Assembly: GCA_905479575.1 (NCBI GenBank) | Contig: CAJQNB010000010.1 | Span: forward strand, 1-64,000 | Source of the DNA: an uncultured Pseudophaeobacter sp. | GTDB lineage: Bacteria > Pseudomonadota > Alphaproteobacteria > Rhodobacterales > Rhodobacteraceae | DNA length: 64,000 nt | Reading direction: 5' to 3' | Part shown: one piece after another, positions 18,834-27,138 of the stretch | Numbering within the stretch: position 1 is the stretch's first letter | How the letters are laid out: each line of letters opens with the position of its first letter | Program-made: the position numbers and the translations under genes | The notes under the pieces: model-generated | What the model was told of the DNA's origin: nothing | Database searches by the model: none | The model's input: the letters and a program-made list of their open reading frames with translations, nothing else

Positions 18834-18864
18834 CGCCATGACGCAAATAAAATCCGTATCTACG

Positions 18865-18894
18865 ATATGAATTTGATCCAGATCATAATCATAT
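18865..18894. promoter_or_regulatory. FNR-like site upstream of cydA
   Basis: TTGAT-CCAG-ATCAT (18873-18886) matches the FNR/FixK consensus except at the last base. It lies at the centre of a longer imperfect dyad (ATATGA at 18865 to TCATAT ending 18894). It is about 80 bp before the cydA start, consistent with oxygen-responsive activation. The Crp/Fnr-type protein at 46789 or an Fnr encoded elsewhere could bind it (inference). Confidence 0.6.
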
Positions 18895-18965
18895 ATGAAA
18901 ATGGGAATATTAAGGTCTAAAATTCGCAAATCAGATGTGAATTATCAACCGAAGGAACCACGCTA

Positions 18966-20579
18966 ATGGAGATCGGACTGGTCGAGATGTCACGCCTGCA
19001 ATTTGCGATGACGGCCATGTATCACTTTCTCTTCGTGCCGCTGACGCTGGGTCTGTCGATTCTCGTCGCGATCATGGAGACCGTCTACGTCATGACAAAT
19101 CGCCCCATCTGGCGCCAGATGACCAAGTTTTGGGGCACGTTGTTTGGCATCAACTTTGTCCTTGGGGTGGCAACCGGCATCACCATGGAATTCCAGTTTG
19201 GCATGAACTGGTCGTATTATTCGCACTATGTTGGCGACATCTTTGGCGCGCCGCTGGCGATCGAAGGGCTTATGGCCTTCTTCTTGGAGGCAACATTCGT
19301 CGGGCTGTTCTTCTTTGGCTGGGACAAGCTGTCCAAGGTGCAACACATGGTTGTCGCTTGGCTGGTGGCCATTGGGTCCAACTTTTCCGCCCTGTGGATC
19401 TTGATCGCCAACGGCTGGATGCAAAACCCCGTGGGTGCGGAATTCAACCCAGACACCATGCGGATGGAGATGACCTCGTTTTTCGACGTAGTGTTCAATC
19501 AGGTGGCGCAGGCGAAGTTCGTTCATACAGTTTCGGCCGGCTATGTTACGGCTGCGGTTTTTGTGTTGGGCGTTTCAGCCCTGTACCTGATCCAGGACCG
19601 GCACAAAGACCTGGCGCAGCGCTCCATCGCCGTGGCCTCGTCTTTCGGCCTGGCGGCGGCGCTGTCCGTCGTCGTGCTGGGCGATGAGTCTGGCTATTCC
19701 GCCAGCCATACGCAAAAGATGAAGCTCGCCGCTATCGAGGCGATGTGGGAAACCGAGCCGGCACCGGCCTCTTTCACGCTCATCGGCCTACCTGACCAAG
19801 AGGCGCGCGAGACCCATTACGCGGTCCATGTACCTTGGGCCATGGGCCTGATCGGGACCCGAAGCCTGACGCAAGAGATCCCCGGCATCAATGATCTGGT
19901 GGCCGAAGCCGAAGACAAGATCCGTCGCGGTATCATTGCCTATGACGCGCTGATGACGATCCGCGAAAACCGGGGCAACGTTCCGTCCGAGGCGCGCTTT
20001 GTCTTCGAACAGAACTCTGATGATCTGGGCTTTGCCTTCCTGCTGAAGCGTTACGTCGAAGATCCGCGTGACGCGACCGAAGCGCAAATCGCACAAGCCG
20101 CCGAAGACACCGTGCCCGGCGTCTTTCCCCTGTTCTGGGCCTTCCGCCTGATGGTCGGTCTTGGGTTCAGCTTCATCGCGGTGATGGCCTATTTTTTCTA
20201 CCGCGCCTCGTTCAAGAACATGCAGTTCCCACGCTGGTCGCTTTATGCCGCTGTGGCGATCATTCCGACGCCTTGGATCGCAGCCGAGCTGGGCTGGTTT
20301 GTTGCCGAGTTTGGCCGCCAGCCCTGGACCGTGGACGGGGTGCTGCCAACTGCAATGTCGGCCTCGCACCTGTCCATCGCCGACCTGCTGATCACACTGG
20401 CGGGCTTTGTCCTCTTCTACACGGTGCTTTTTGTGATCGAGATCAGACTGATGGTGAAATACATCCGCAAAGGCCCGTTCCAGGACGTCGAAGAAACCAA
20501 TCAATGGCAGGCCCGCCACGAAGCGCGGCTGCGCGGGTTCCCGAATGAGCCCCCTGCGTCTACCACCCCTGCGGAGTAA
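18966..20579 (+). CDS. cydA: Cytochrome bd ubiquinol oxidase subunit I
   Basis: A 537-residue membrane subunit carrying haems b558, b595 and d. The axial His20 in MYHFLFVPLTLGLS, the conserved GRQPWTVDGVLPTA segment and a long periplasmic quinol loop (residues about 240-370, as in E. coli-type enzymes) are seen. The enzyme oxidises quinol and reduces O2 to water with high affinity, and tolerates NO. GAAGGA precedes the ATG. Confidence 0.96.
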   Translation: MEIGLVEMSRLQFAMTAMYHFLFVPLTLGLSILVAIMETVYVMTNRPIWRQMTKFWGTLFGINFVLGVATGITMEFQFGMNWSYYSHYVGDIFGAPLAIEGLMAFFLEATFVGLFFFGWDKLSKVQHMVVAWLVAIGSNFSALWILIANGWMQNPVGAEFNPDTMRMEMTSFFDVVFNQVAQAKFVHTVSAGYVTAAVFVLGVSALYLIQDRHKDLAQRSIAVASSFGLAAALSVVVLGDESGYSASHTQKMKLAAIEAMWETEPAPASFTLIGLPDQEARETHYAVHVPWAMGLIGTRSLTQEIPGINDLVAEAEDKIRRGIIAYDALMTIRENRGNVPSEARFVFEQNSDDLGFAFLLKRYVEDPRDATEAQIAQAAEDTVPGVFPLFWAFRLMVGLGFSFIAVMAYFFYRASFKNMQFPRWSLYAAVAIIPTPWIAAELGWFVAEFGRQPWTVDGVLPTAMSASHLSIADLLITLAGFVLFYTVLFVIEIRLMVKYIRKGPFQDVEETNQWQARHEARLRGFPNEPPASTTPAE

Positions 20580-20584
20580 CGGAC

Positions 20585-21748
20585 ATGATCCTTTATGAAC
20601 TGATCGACTACGACACACTGCGTGTCATCTGGTGGGCGCTGTTGGGCGTGCTGCTGATCGGGTTTGCCCTGACGGACGGGTTCGACATGGGCGTGGGCGC
20701 TCTGCTGCCCTTTGTCGCCAAGACCGATGTGGAGCGCCGGGTTGTTATCAACACCGTCGGCCCGGTCTGGGAGGGCAACCAAGTCTGGTTCATCCTCGGC
20801 GGTGGCGCAATTTTTGCAGCTTGGCCACCACTCTATGCGGTGTCTTTCAGCGGCTTCTACCTGGCGATGTTTGTGGTCTTGGCGGCCTTTATCGTGCGCC
20901 CGGTGGCGTTCAAGTACCGCTCCAAGCGCGAAGGCGCCGCTTGGCGCGCGCGCTGGGACTGGGCCCTGTTCGCCGGGGGAGCGGTGCCCGCACTGTTGTT
21001 TGGCGTGGCGGTTGGCAATGTCCTGCTGGGTGTTCCGTTCTATCTGACCGAAGACCTGATGCCGATGTATGACGGCAGCTTCTACGGTAAGTTCCTTGGC
21101 CTGCTGCGCCCCTTCGCAATCCTGGTGGGCATCGTATCTTTCTCCATGCTGCTGATGCACGGCGCGGCCTGGCTGACGCTGAAGACCGAAGGCGTGATCG
21201 CCGAGCGCGCCCGCCGCATCGGCAGCACTGCCGGGATGATCGCCGCCGGGGGCTATGCGCTGGCAGGTCTGTGGCTGGCGGTCGGCATTGACGGTTTTGC
21301 GCTGGCAAACGAAGTGGCGCCGAGTGGCCCGTCCAATCCGCTCTATTCCGAGGTCATTCGGGAAGGATCGTGGCTCGCCGCCTATGTGGCACGTCCCTGG
21401 ATCATTGTTGCCCCGATGATGGGCTTCCTCGGGATTGCGCTGGCGGTCAGGGGGCTGCGGGCCGGGCACGAGGTCTCGACCCTGCTGTGGTCGAAGATGG
21501 CGATTATCGGCATCATCGCCTCGGTTGGGCTGACGATGTTCCCCTTCATCCTGCCGTCGACGGTTGATCCGAACAGCTCGCTCACCGTCTGGGACGCCTC
21601 AAGCTCGCACCAGACCCTCTTCATCATGTTGGTCTGCGCGGTGATCTTTATGCCGCTGATCCTTGCTTACACCGCCTGGGTCTACAAAGTACTGTGGGGC
21701 AAGGTCACCGAAGCCGATGTCACCAATAACACCGACACTGTTTACTAA
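20585..21748 (+). CDS. cydB: Cytochrome bd ubiquinol oxidase subunit II
   Basis: A 387-residue polytopic subunit. Family segments visible are TDGFDMGVGALLPF, GPVWEGNQVWFIL and YLAMFVVLAAFIVRPVAFKYR. It partners CydA and lies 5 bp after it; the small subunit gene follows after 11 bp. Confidence 0.96.
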   Translation: MILYELIDYDTLRVIWWALLGVLLIGFALTDGFDMGVGALLPFVAKTDVERRVVINTVGPVWEGNQVWFILGGGAIFAAWPPLYAVSFSGFYLAMFVVLAAFIVRPVAFKYRSKREGAAWRARWDWALFAGGAVPALLFGVAVGNVLLGVPFYLTEDLMPMYDGSFYGKFLGLLRPFAILVGIVSFSMLLMHGAAWLTLKTEGVIAERARRIGSTAGMIAAGGYALAGLWLAVGIDGFALANEVAPSGPSNPLYSEVIREGSWLAAYVARPWIIVAPMMGFLGIALAVRGLRAGHEVSTLLWSKMAIIGIIASVGLTMFPFILPSTVDPNSSLTVWDASSSHQTLFIMLVCAVIFMPLILAYTAWVYKVLWGKVTEADVTNNTDTVY

Positions 21749-21759
21749 GGAGAACCGCG

Positions 21760-21897
21760 ATGTGGTATTTTGCCTGGCTTCTTGGCCTGCCGCTTGCCGC
21801 CCTGTTTGCCGTTCTGAACGCCATGTGGCTGGAACTGCGTACCGATGCCTGCTTTGCCGAAGAAGGTGACTGCCCAATGGGAGAGCACAAGCATTGA
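21760..21897 (+). CDS. cydX: Cytochrome bd small subunit CydX
   Basis: A 45-residue protein too short for many gene callers. It begins MWYFAWLLGLPLAALF, nearly the same as E. coli CydX (MWYFAWILG), with one membrane helix and a short polar tail. CydX stabilises the haem centres of cytochrome bd. AAGGAG (21747-21752) overlaps the cydB stop and serves as ribosome-binding site. The tail here has two cysteines (DACFAEEGDC) and ends GEHKH, longer than the E. coli tail. Confidence 0.93.
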   Translation: MWYFAWLLGLPLAALFAVLNAMWLELRTDACFAEEGDCPMGEHKH

Positions 21898-21940
21898 CAA
21901 TATGGCCGGGGCTGTACGTCCTTTCCACCCCGGCTCTCTC

Positions 21941-21978
21941 GGACCCGGCCCCATGTGTCGGGTCCGCTCCTTTTATTT
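21941..21978 (+). terminator. Terminator after cydX
   Basis: GGACCCG (21941-21947) pairs with CGGGTCC (21959-21965), 11-nt loop, followed by GCTCCTTTTATTTT. It closes the cyd operon and overlaps the first possible ATG of the next frame, which supports the later start chosen for that gene. Confidence 0.75.
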
Positions 21979-22002
21979 TCCCCTCATTTCGCGGATCATC
22001 CC

Positions 22003-22959
22003 ATGTCTGAAACTACTGGTTCCGAACCCCGGCTGGTACATTTTCCCGTGCCGTTCTTTGCCTCCGTCATGGGGCTGTCCGGCCTGACCACGGCGCTGCA
22101 TGCCGCCAATTGGGAGGCCGCGAGCCTCACCGCTTTGGCCCTGACCATCGCGGTTTTCTTGGCGCTTGTCGCGACCTATGCCCTGAAAGCCCTACGCCAT
22201 CCACAAGCGGTCGCGGCAGAATGGCAGCATCCGGTGAAACTGGCCTTCTTTCCCGCCTTCTCCATTTCCCTCTTGCTGATTGCCACGGCCCTGGCACCTA
22301 CCCTGCCGGAGGTGGCCAGCACCGTGTGGCTGGTGGGGGCCTGCGGCCAGGGCGGCCTGACGCTGGCCGTGCTGTCAAACTGGATTGGCCACCGGGCATT
22401 TCAGACCATCCACATCTCGCCCGCGTGGTTCATTCCGGCTGTGGGCAACGTGGTGGCGCCGATCGCGGGGGTCGGCCTTGGTTTCCCCGAGACCCCTTGG
22501 GTATTCTTTTCTGCCGGGATGATCTTTTGGATCGTGCTGCTGGTGCTGGTGATGAACCGGCTGATTTTTCATGATCCGTTGCCGGGGCGCATGGTGCCAA
22601 CACTGGCCATCCTGATCGCGCCGCCCGCCGTGGGCTTCCTGGCCTGGCTGCAGTTGAATGGCGGCGTGCTGGATGGGTTTGCCCGCTTCCTGTATGGCGC
22701 GACACTGGTTTTCCTCGCTCTTGCGCTGACGCAAGTGGGCAAGCTGCGCCGCTTGCCGTTCGGCCTGTCCCACTGGGCGCTGAGCTTTCCCGTCGCAGCG
22801 CTGACCCTTGCCACACTGCGCTTTGCTGCGCTGACGGGTAGCACCGCGCATTTCTGGGCCGGGCAGACCGCATTGATCGCCCTCTGCCTTATCATTGCGA
22901 CACTGGTCGTTGCCACCCTGCGCGCCATGATGCGTGGCGAGATCTGCCGCCCGGAGTGA
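22003..22959 (+). CDS. SLAC1/TehA-type anion transporter
   Basis: A 318-residue membrane protein with about ten hydrophobic segments, of the TDT/SLAC1 family (tellurite resistance and C4-dicarboxylate or anion channels). It begins RLVHFPVPFFASVMGLSGL and has the HISPAWFIPAVGNVV segment typical of the family. An earlier in-frame ATG at 21955 would fall inside the upstream terminator and add 16 uncharacteristic residues, so 22003 is preferred. Substrate unknown. Its place next to cyd may be incidental. Confidence 0.82.
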   Translation: MSETTGSEPRLVHFPVPFFASVMGLSGLTTALHAANWEAASLTALALTIAVFLALVATYALKALRHPQAVAAEWQHPVKLAFFPAFSISLLLIATALAPTLPEVASTVWLVGACGQGGLTLAVLSNWIGHRAFQTIHISPAWFIPAVGNVVAPIAGVGLGFPETPWVFFSAGMIFWIVLLVLVMNRLIFHDPLPGRMVPTLAILIAPPAVGFLAWLQLNGGVLDGFARFLYGATLVFLALALTQVGKLRRLPFGLSHWALSFPVAALTLATLRFAALTGSTAHFWAGQTALIALCLIIATLVVATLRAMMRGEICRPE

Positions 22960-22962
22960 CCA

Positions 22963-23220
22963 GTGCCGCCAATGCCGCAAAGCAGGGCGTCGCACAGCAC
23001 ATCATGCTCTGCGGCCCCGCAGCCGCCACGCGACATGAGCCCGCAAGGCTTGATGCGCAAAATCATGGCCGACCCGAACAACCTCGTTGAGGTCTGCGCG
23101 ATTTACCTGCCGGGCAAAGGCGCGGACCAATCGGTGCTGATCGAGGGCGTGGGCCCCGCCAATCCGCAGTCCATGGCCGCTGCCATGGTCGCCGCCAATG
23201 CGCGGATCACATCCTACTGA
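22963..23220 (+). CDS. Small hypothetical protein
   Basis: An open frame of up to 85 codons starting at GTG 22963, with ATGs at 22972 and 23035. The second half (from about 23068) has the GC-rich third positions of real genes here, while the first half does not. No family is recognised. It lies 3 bp after the SLAC1 gene and just before a strong terminator hairpin, so it is probably transcribed. It could be a genuine small protein starting at an inner ATG or a decayed tail of another gene. Confidence 0.35.
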   Translation: MPPMPQSRASHSTSCSAAPQPPRDMSPQGLMRKIMADPNNLVEVCAIYLPGKGADQSVLIEGVGPANPQSMAAAMVAANARITSY

Positions 23221-23230
23221 TAGACACCCG

Positions 23231-23264
23231 AATCCCCCGCGCGGCCTTCACCGCGTGGGGGATT
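23231..23264. terminator. Strong bidirectional hairpin terminator
   Basis: A 14-bp stem with a single G-T pair, AATCCCCCGCGCGG (23231-23244) with CCGCGTGGGGGATT (23251-23264), and a 6-nt loop. It sits between the plus-strand genes and the convergent MarR gene and can stop transcription from either side. Confidence 0.85.
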
Positions 23265-23294
23265 TCGCAATCAGATATACATCTGTTGATGGGT

Positions 23295-23786
23295 TCACGG
23301 CGCGCCTGCTGGACGAATCTCACCCGTCGCCAGAACAGGAGACGCGTCTAGATCTTCAGCGTCCAACATGGCGGCGACCCGTTCCAAGCTGGCAACCAGC
23401 ATGGCCTGTTCCCAATCATTCAGCGCCGAGAACTTACGCACAAACCGCTGCTGCAATGGGTCGGGCGCATCCGCAAGCGTTTCACGACCTGCATCCGTCA
23501 GTGTGATATGAATTTGCCGCCGGTCTTCACGGGATTTTTCACGCAAGGCCAGCCCATCTCGAACCAGCTTGTCGACGAGTGAGGTCACCGTGCCTTGCGA
23601 GACCTGCATACGAAGCGAGATTGCCTTTGCCGTGGCAAAGCCATGTTCAGAAATGATCTGAAGCACTCTAAACTGGGCGGGGGTAACGCCGGTCGCTTGA
23701 CGAATTTCGCGTCCAAACAACTCGGTTGTACGAATGATGCGCCGAAGCGCGATCAGGCTGCTGTCAATGCGGTCCGTGCGGTCCAT
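23295..23786 (-). CDS. MarR-family regulator (EctR-like)
   Basis: A 163-residue MarR winged-helix protein. The DNA-binding part (LRMQVSQGTVTSLVDKLVRDGL and the wing REKSREDRRQIHITLT) is clear. It is divergent from ectABC across a 218-bp gap, the arrangement of EctR1, which represses ectoine synthesis genes. A CGGAGA ribosome-binding site precedes the ATG. The functional assignment rests on family plus position. Confidence 0.83.
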   Translation of the reverse strand: MDRTDRIDSSLIALRRIIRTTELFGREIRQATGVTPAQFRVLQIISEHGFATAKAISLRMQVSQGTVTSLVDKLVRDGLALREKSREDRRQIHITLTDAGRETLADAPDPLQQRFVRKFSALNDWEQAMLVASLERVAAMLDAEDLDASPVLATGEIRPAGAP

Positions 23787-24004
23787 GAAATCTCCGGTAC
23801 TTCAGACATCAAAGTTTACAGCCTAGACCAGCAGCATTCAATTCCCAAATCCCTTCTATAGATGAAGCAAATAAGGGCCTGTTTGCGACATATTTAGAAT
23901 ATATTTGCCATTTATTGCCAAAACCCAAGCTAATTTACTTTGACAGTTGAAGTTTTGGCCATTGCCTGATACTTCGACATCCAAAGCGATAGGAGAAGTT
24001 CAGA
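23787..24004 (+). promoter_or_regulatory. ectR-ectA divergent control region
   Basis: The AT-rich gap holds a short dyad ATATT-TAG-AATAT (23890-23902) that could bind the MarR regulator, and a perfect -35 box TTGACA at 23940-23945. A -10-like GATACT at 23968-23973 is spaced too far (22 bp) for a standard promoter, so the start point is uncertain. AGGAGA lies before the ectA ATG. Confidence 0.4.
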
Positions 24005-24535
24005 ATGCAACATCCCATTGACCCACGGCGTATAGACCTCCCCGCGGTCCGCAAACCCGTAGCCGAAGACGGTGCCAAGGTTTGGGAGCTGGTCCAGGCC
24101 TGCAAGCCGCTTGATGAAAATTCCATGTACTGCAACCTCTTGCAGAGCGACCATTTTGCCGACACCTGTTGCCTGGCGGAATTGTCTCACGAGACGGTCG
24201 GCTGGGTATCTGCCTATGTCTTGCCAAATGATCCTAAGACACTGTTTGTCTGGCAGGTCGCAGTGGCAGAAAAGGCGCGCGGTCGCGGCTTGGGCTCGAT
24301 GATGCTGCAAGCCATTCTGCGCCGCCGCCAGTGTGAGGACGTAAATCGCCTGCAAACCACAATCACCGCTGACAATAACGCGTCTTGGTCATTGTTCCGC
24401 AGGTTCGCAAGTTTTCAAGACAGCCAGATGGACATTCAGCCCTACTACACCCAAGCGCTACATTTTCAGGAACGGCACAAGACTGAAAACCTCGTGACCA
24501 TTCCTTTGGCCAGGCAACAGGCGCTTGCCGCCTGA
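24005..24535 (+). CDS. ectA: L-2,4-diaminobutyrate acetyltransferase EctA
   Basis: A 176-residue GNAT acetyltransferase. It transfers acetyl from acetyl-CoA to the gamma-amino group of diaminobutyrate, the second step of ectoine synthesis. The acetyl-CoA loop (EKARGRGLGSMML) and the family segments KPLDENSMYCNLL and DNNASWSLFRRFA are present. First gene of ectABC. Confidence 0.95.
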   Translation: MQHPIDPRRIDLPAVRKPVAEDGAKVWELVQACKPLDENSMYCNLLQSDHFADTCCLAELSHETVGWVSAYVLPNDPKTLFVWQVAVAEKARGRGLGSMMLQAILRRRQCEDVNRLQTTITADNNASWSLFRRFASFQDSQMDIQPYYTQALHFQERHKTENLVTIPLARQQALAA

Positions 24536-24601
24536 GCAATGCGCATGCCCTTTTTTGCCAGCCAATTTTTCCTGCCTCCTCTTAAATCTGAAAGAAACCC
24601 C

Positions 24602-25888
24602 ATGTCCAAACAGCTTACCAACAAAGCCATTTTCGGGCGTCGAGAATCTGAAGCCCGCAGCTATTGTCGCGGGTTTGATACGGTCTTTGCCTCTGCCAAA
24701 GGGGCTGAGATGATCGACCAGAGCGGAAAGCGGTACATCGACTTTCTCGCCGGATGTTCATCTTTGAACTACGGACACAATGATCCGGATATGAAACAAG
24801 CCCTGATCGCACATATCGACACCGACGGTGTGGCCCATGGCCTGGATATGCACACGGCTGTGAAGGCCCGGTTCCTGGAAACTTTTGAGCAGCATATCCT
24901 GCAGCCACGCGACATGAACCACAGGGTGATGTTTACCGGGCCGACAGGTGCAAATGCTGTCGAAGCGGCGATGAAAATTGCCCGCAAGGTCACCGGTCGC
25001 AGCAATGTCATCTGCTTCACCAACGGCTTTCACGGCGTCACCCAGGGTGCCCTGGCCGCAACCGGCAACAGCTACCATCGAGGTGGCGCGGGTGTGACGC
25101 TCAACAATGTGACGCGGATGCCGTATGATGGGTATTTAGGTCAATCCTGTGACACCACAGATTTTCTCGAAGCCATGCTCAGGGATCGGTCTTCAGGCAT
25201 GGATGCGCCTGCCGCCATTTTGCTGGAAACCGTTCAAGGTGAAGGCGGGCTGAATGCAGCGAGCACAAGCTGGTTAAAGCGGGTAGCGGAGCTGGCGCAG
25301 GAGGCCGGCGCGCTGTTGATCATCGATGACATTCAGGCGGGCTGTGGACGCACCGGTAGCTTCTTTTCCTTTGAAGAAGCCGGCATTAGCCCCGACATCG
25401 TGACCCTGGCCAAATCGATCTCCGGCTTTGGGTTGCCGATGGGTTTGGTGCTGGTGAAGCCAGAACATGACATCATGGGGCCGGCAGAGCACAATGGGAC
25501 CTTTCGGGGCAATACCCATGCCTTTGTGACTGCCACTGTTGCCATTGAAAAATTTTGGTCTGACGACAGTTTGCAGCAGGATATTTTGCGGCGCTCCAAC
25601 ATCATTTCCCAGGGCTTGCAATCCCTCGCGGCGATGGTTCCAGAGGCGCGCCTGAAGGGCCGTGGCATGATGCAAGGCGTGGACGTGGGATGTGGCGACC
25701 TGGCCGGCAAAATCTGCGCCAGAGCATTTGAGCAGGGCCTCATTATTGAGACCTCGGGCTCCGAAGATCAGGTGGTCAAGATCCTTGCACCGCTGACAAC
25801 GACGGACAGCATGCTTCAGCGCGGGCTTTCTATTCTCATCAACGCCGCACAGGATGTGATCGGCGGCCATAAATTTGCAGCGGAGTAA
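24602..25888 (+). CDS. ectB: Diaminobutyrate-2-oxoglutarate transaminase EctB
   Basis: A 428-residue class III PLP aminotransferase forming 2,4-diaminobutyrate from aspartate semialdehyde and glutamate. The PLP lysine is Lys271 in TLAKSISG, preceded by the [13 protein letters not shown] motif. An ATG at 24539 would add 21 residues, but EctB proteins start about where the second ATG lies (before [14 protein letters not shown]), so 24602 is used. Confidence 0.94.
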   Translation: MSKQLTNKAIFGRRESEARSYCRGFDTVFASAKGAEMIDQSGKRYIDFLAGCSSLNYGHNDPDMKQALIAHIDTDGVAHGLDMHTAVKARFLETFEQHILQPRDMNHRVMFTGPTGANAVEAAMKIARKVTGRSNVICFTNGFHGVTQGALAATGNSYHRGGAGVTLNNVTRMPYDGYLGQSCDTTDFLEAMLRDRSSGMDAPAAILLETVQGEGGLNAASTSWLKRVAELAQEAGALLIIDDIQAGCGRTGSFFSFEEAGISPDIVTLAKSISGFGLPMGLVLVKPEHDIMGPAEHNGTFRGNTHAFVTATVAIEKFWSDDSLQQDILRRSNIISQGLQSLAAMVPEARLKGRGMMQGVDVGCGDLAGKICARAFEQGLIIETSGSEDQVVKILAPLTTTDSMLQRGLSILINAAQDVIGGHKFAAE

Positions 25889-25892
25889 GTAC

Positions 25893-26291
25893 ATGATTGT
25901 ACGGGATTTTAACGAGATCGTCAAAAGCAAACGGGATCGCGTGGTATCTGATGCCAAATGGAGCAGCGTGCGCATGCTTCTGGCAGAAGACAAAATGGGC
26001 TTCTCGTTCCATATCACCTTTCTCGAGGCCGGGTCCGAGCACACTTTTGAGTACAAAAACCACTTTGAGAGTGTCTATTGCATGCAGGGAACCGGATCGA
26101 TCACCGATCTTGCGACAGGTGAAACCCACATGATCCGCCCGGGCGTTATGTATGCTTTGGACAAACACGACCGCCATACGCTTGTTGCTGACGAAGAACT
26201 GGTTATGGCCTGCTGTTTCAATCCGCCCGTAACCGGTAATGAAACGCACCAAGAAGACGGATCCTACGCCTTAGAGCTTGAAACCGCCTAA
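25893..26291 (+). CDS. ectC: Ectoine synthase EctC
   Basis: A 132-residue cupin enzyme that closes N-gamma-acetyl-diaminobutyrate to ectoine. The start MIVRDFNEI, the cupin segment ([13 protein letters not shown]) and the C-terminal [12 protein letters not shown] and CCFNPPVTG are typical. The inner ATG at 25893 is used, 4 bp after ectB. No ectoine hydroxylase (ectD) or dedicated aspartokinase follows, so the product is ectoine rather than 5-hydroxyectoine unless ectD lies elsewhere. Confidence 0.96.
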   Translation: MIVRDFNEIVKSKRDRVVSDAKWSSVRMLLAEDKMGFSFHITFLEAGSEHTFEYKNHFESVYCMQGTGSITDLATGETHMIRPGVMYALDKHDRHTLVADEELVMACCFNPPVTGNETHQEDGSYALELETA

Positions 26292-26304
26292 CCTATTACA
26301 AGTG

Positions 26305-26337
26305 GGGCAGAGGGTGTTTTTTGCACCCCCTGCCCCC
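26305..26337 (+). terminator. Terminator after ectC
   Basis: GGGGCAG-A-GGGTG (26305-26317) pairs with CACCC-C-CTGCCCC (26325-26337) across a loop TTTTTTG, a 12-bp stem with one mismatch. It ends ectABC. The first ATG-like codon of the next frame (26321) falls inside it. Confidence 0.75.
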
Positions 26338-26377
26338 GCCACGTGGCAACAGGCGAACCATCGCCAGAGGGCTGGGC

Positions 26378-27043
26378 ATGAATAAGCTGGTCAAAGCACT
26401 TGAGGCTGCGGAGGGTGTTCAAGACCGATTGAGCATCATGTACGATACTCTTCGGCATCGCATTTGCACCCTGCACTACCCACCAGGAATGCGCCTGTCG
26501 GAAACGGATCTGGCAAAGGAATTCGCCTGTAGCCGCACGCCTCTGCGTCGCGTTTTGGCCTGGTTAGAGCGCGAAGAGCTCATCACATCGCGCCAGGGGG
26601 TTGGGACCTTTGTGACGACGCTGAACGCCGCCTCTCTTGCGCAAAACTTTGTTGTGCGCGCAACATTGGAACGCGCGATTGTTGAAATTGATCCGACAAC
26701 CGAACTGGTCGCAGCCTCACGGCGCTTTGAAGCCTTGAATGAGCGTTGTGCTGAGTTGAAAGCAAAACCAAACGTGGTCGGCTTTGCACAGCTTGATATG
26801 GAGGCATTTGATGCCTTTGTAGAGATCACCGAAAACGCCGCCCTGCGGGACAGCGGCAAGAGCTACTACGGCCGAACCACGCGCCATCAGCTGCACAGTC
26901 TGGCAAAAGACACCGAGTGGTGCAGTGCTGCTTGTGAAAATCTTGACGCCCATGTCACCAATATTCACTCAGCCCTAGCGGTGCAGAATTTGGAAGCTGC
27001 AGCACATTACCAAATCGCCTACACCAGAATGCTGGCCCCCTAA
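26378..27043 (+). CDS. GntR-family regulator (FCD type)
   Basis: A GntR regulator of 221 residues from the chosen ATG. The helix-turn-helix (LSETDLAKEFACSRTPLRRVLAWLEREELI) is followed by a helical effector domain resembling the FCD group, though the C-terminal part is short and weakly conserved. A start at 26321 would lie within the preceding terminator. It could regulate ectABC or an unlinked ectoine-use operon; it is not of the MocR type seen in EnuR. Confidence 0.8.
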   Translation: MNKLVKALEAAEGVQDRLSIMYDTLRHRICTLHYPPGMRLSETDLAKEFACSRTPLRRVLAWLEREELITSRQGVGTFVTTLNAASLAQNFVVRATLERAIVEIDPTTELVAASRRFEALNERCAELKAKPNVVGFAQLDMEAFDAFVEITENAALRDSGKSYYGRTTRHQLHSLAKDTEWCSAACENLDAHVTNIHSALAVQNLEAAAHYQIAYTRMLAP

Positions 27044-27138
27044 TACAGGCGCCCTAAGCCCTAGGCCTCATCCGGTCTCATCCGGGTATCCGAAGTTTCA
27101 GGGGGCTTTGCTGGGCTGCGACTGTCAGAGAGCAGATG

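Noticed and set aside
22962..23095. Alternative frame with HIMLCG suggesting a small [2Fe-2S] ferredoxin
   Set aside because: The following cysteines of the ferredoxin family are absent and the frame ends after about 45 codons.
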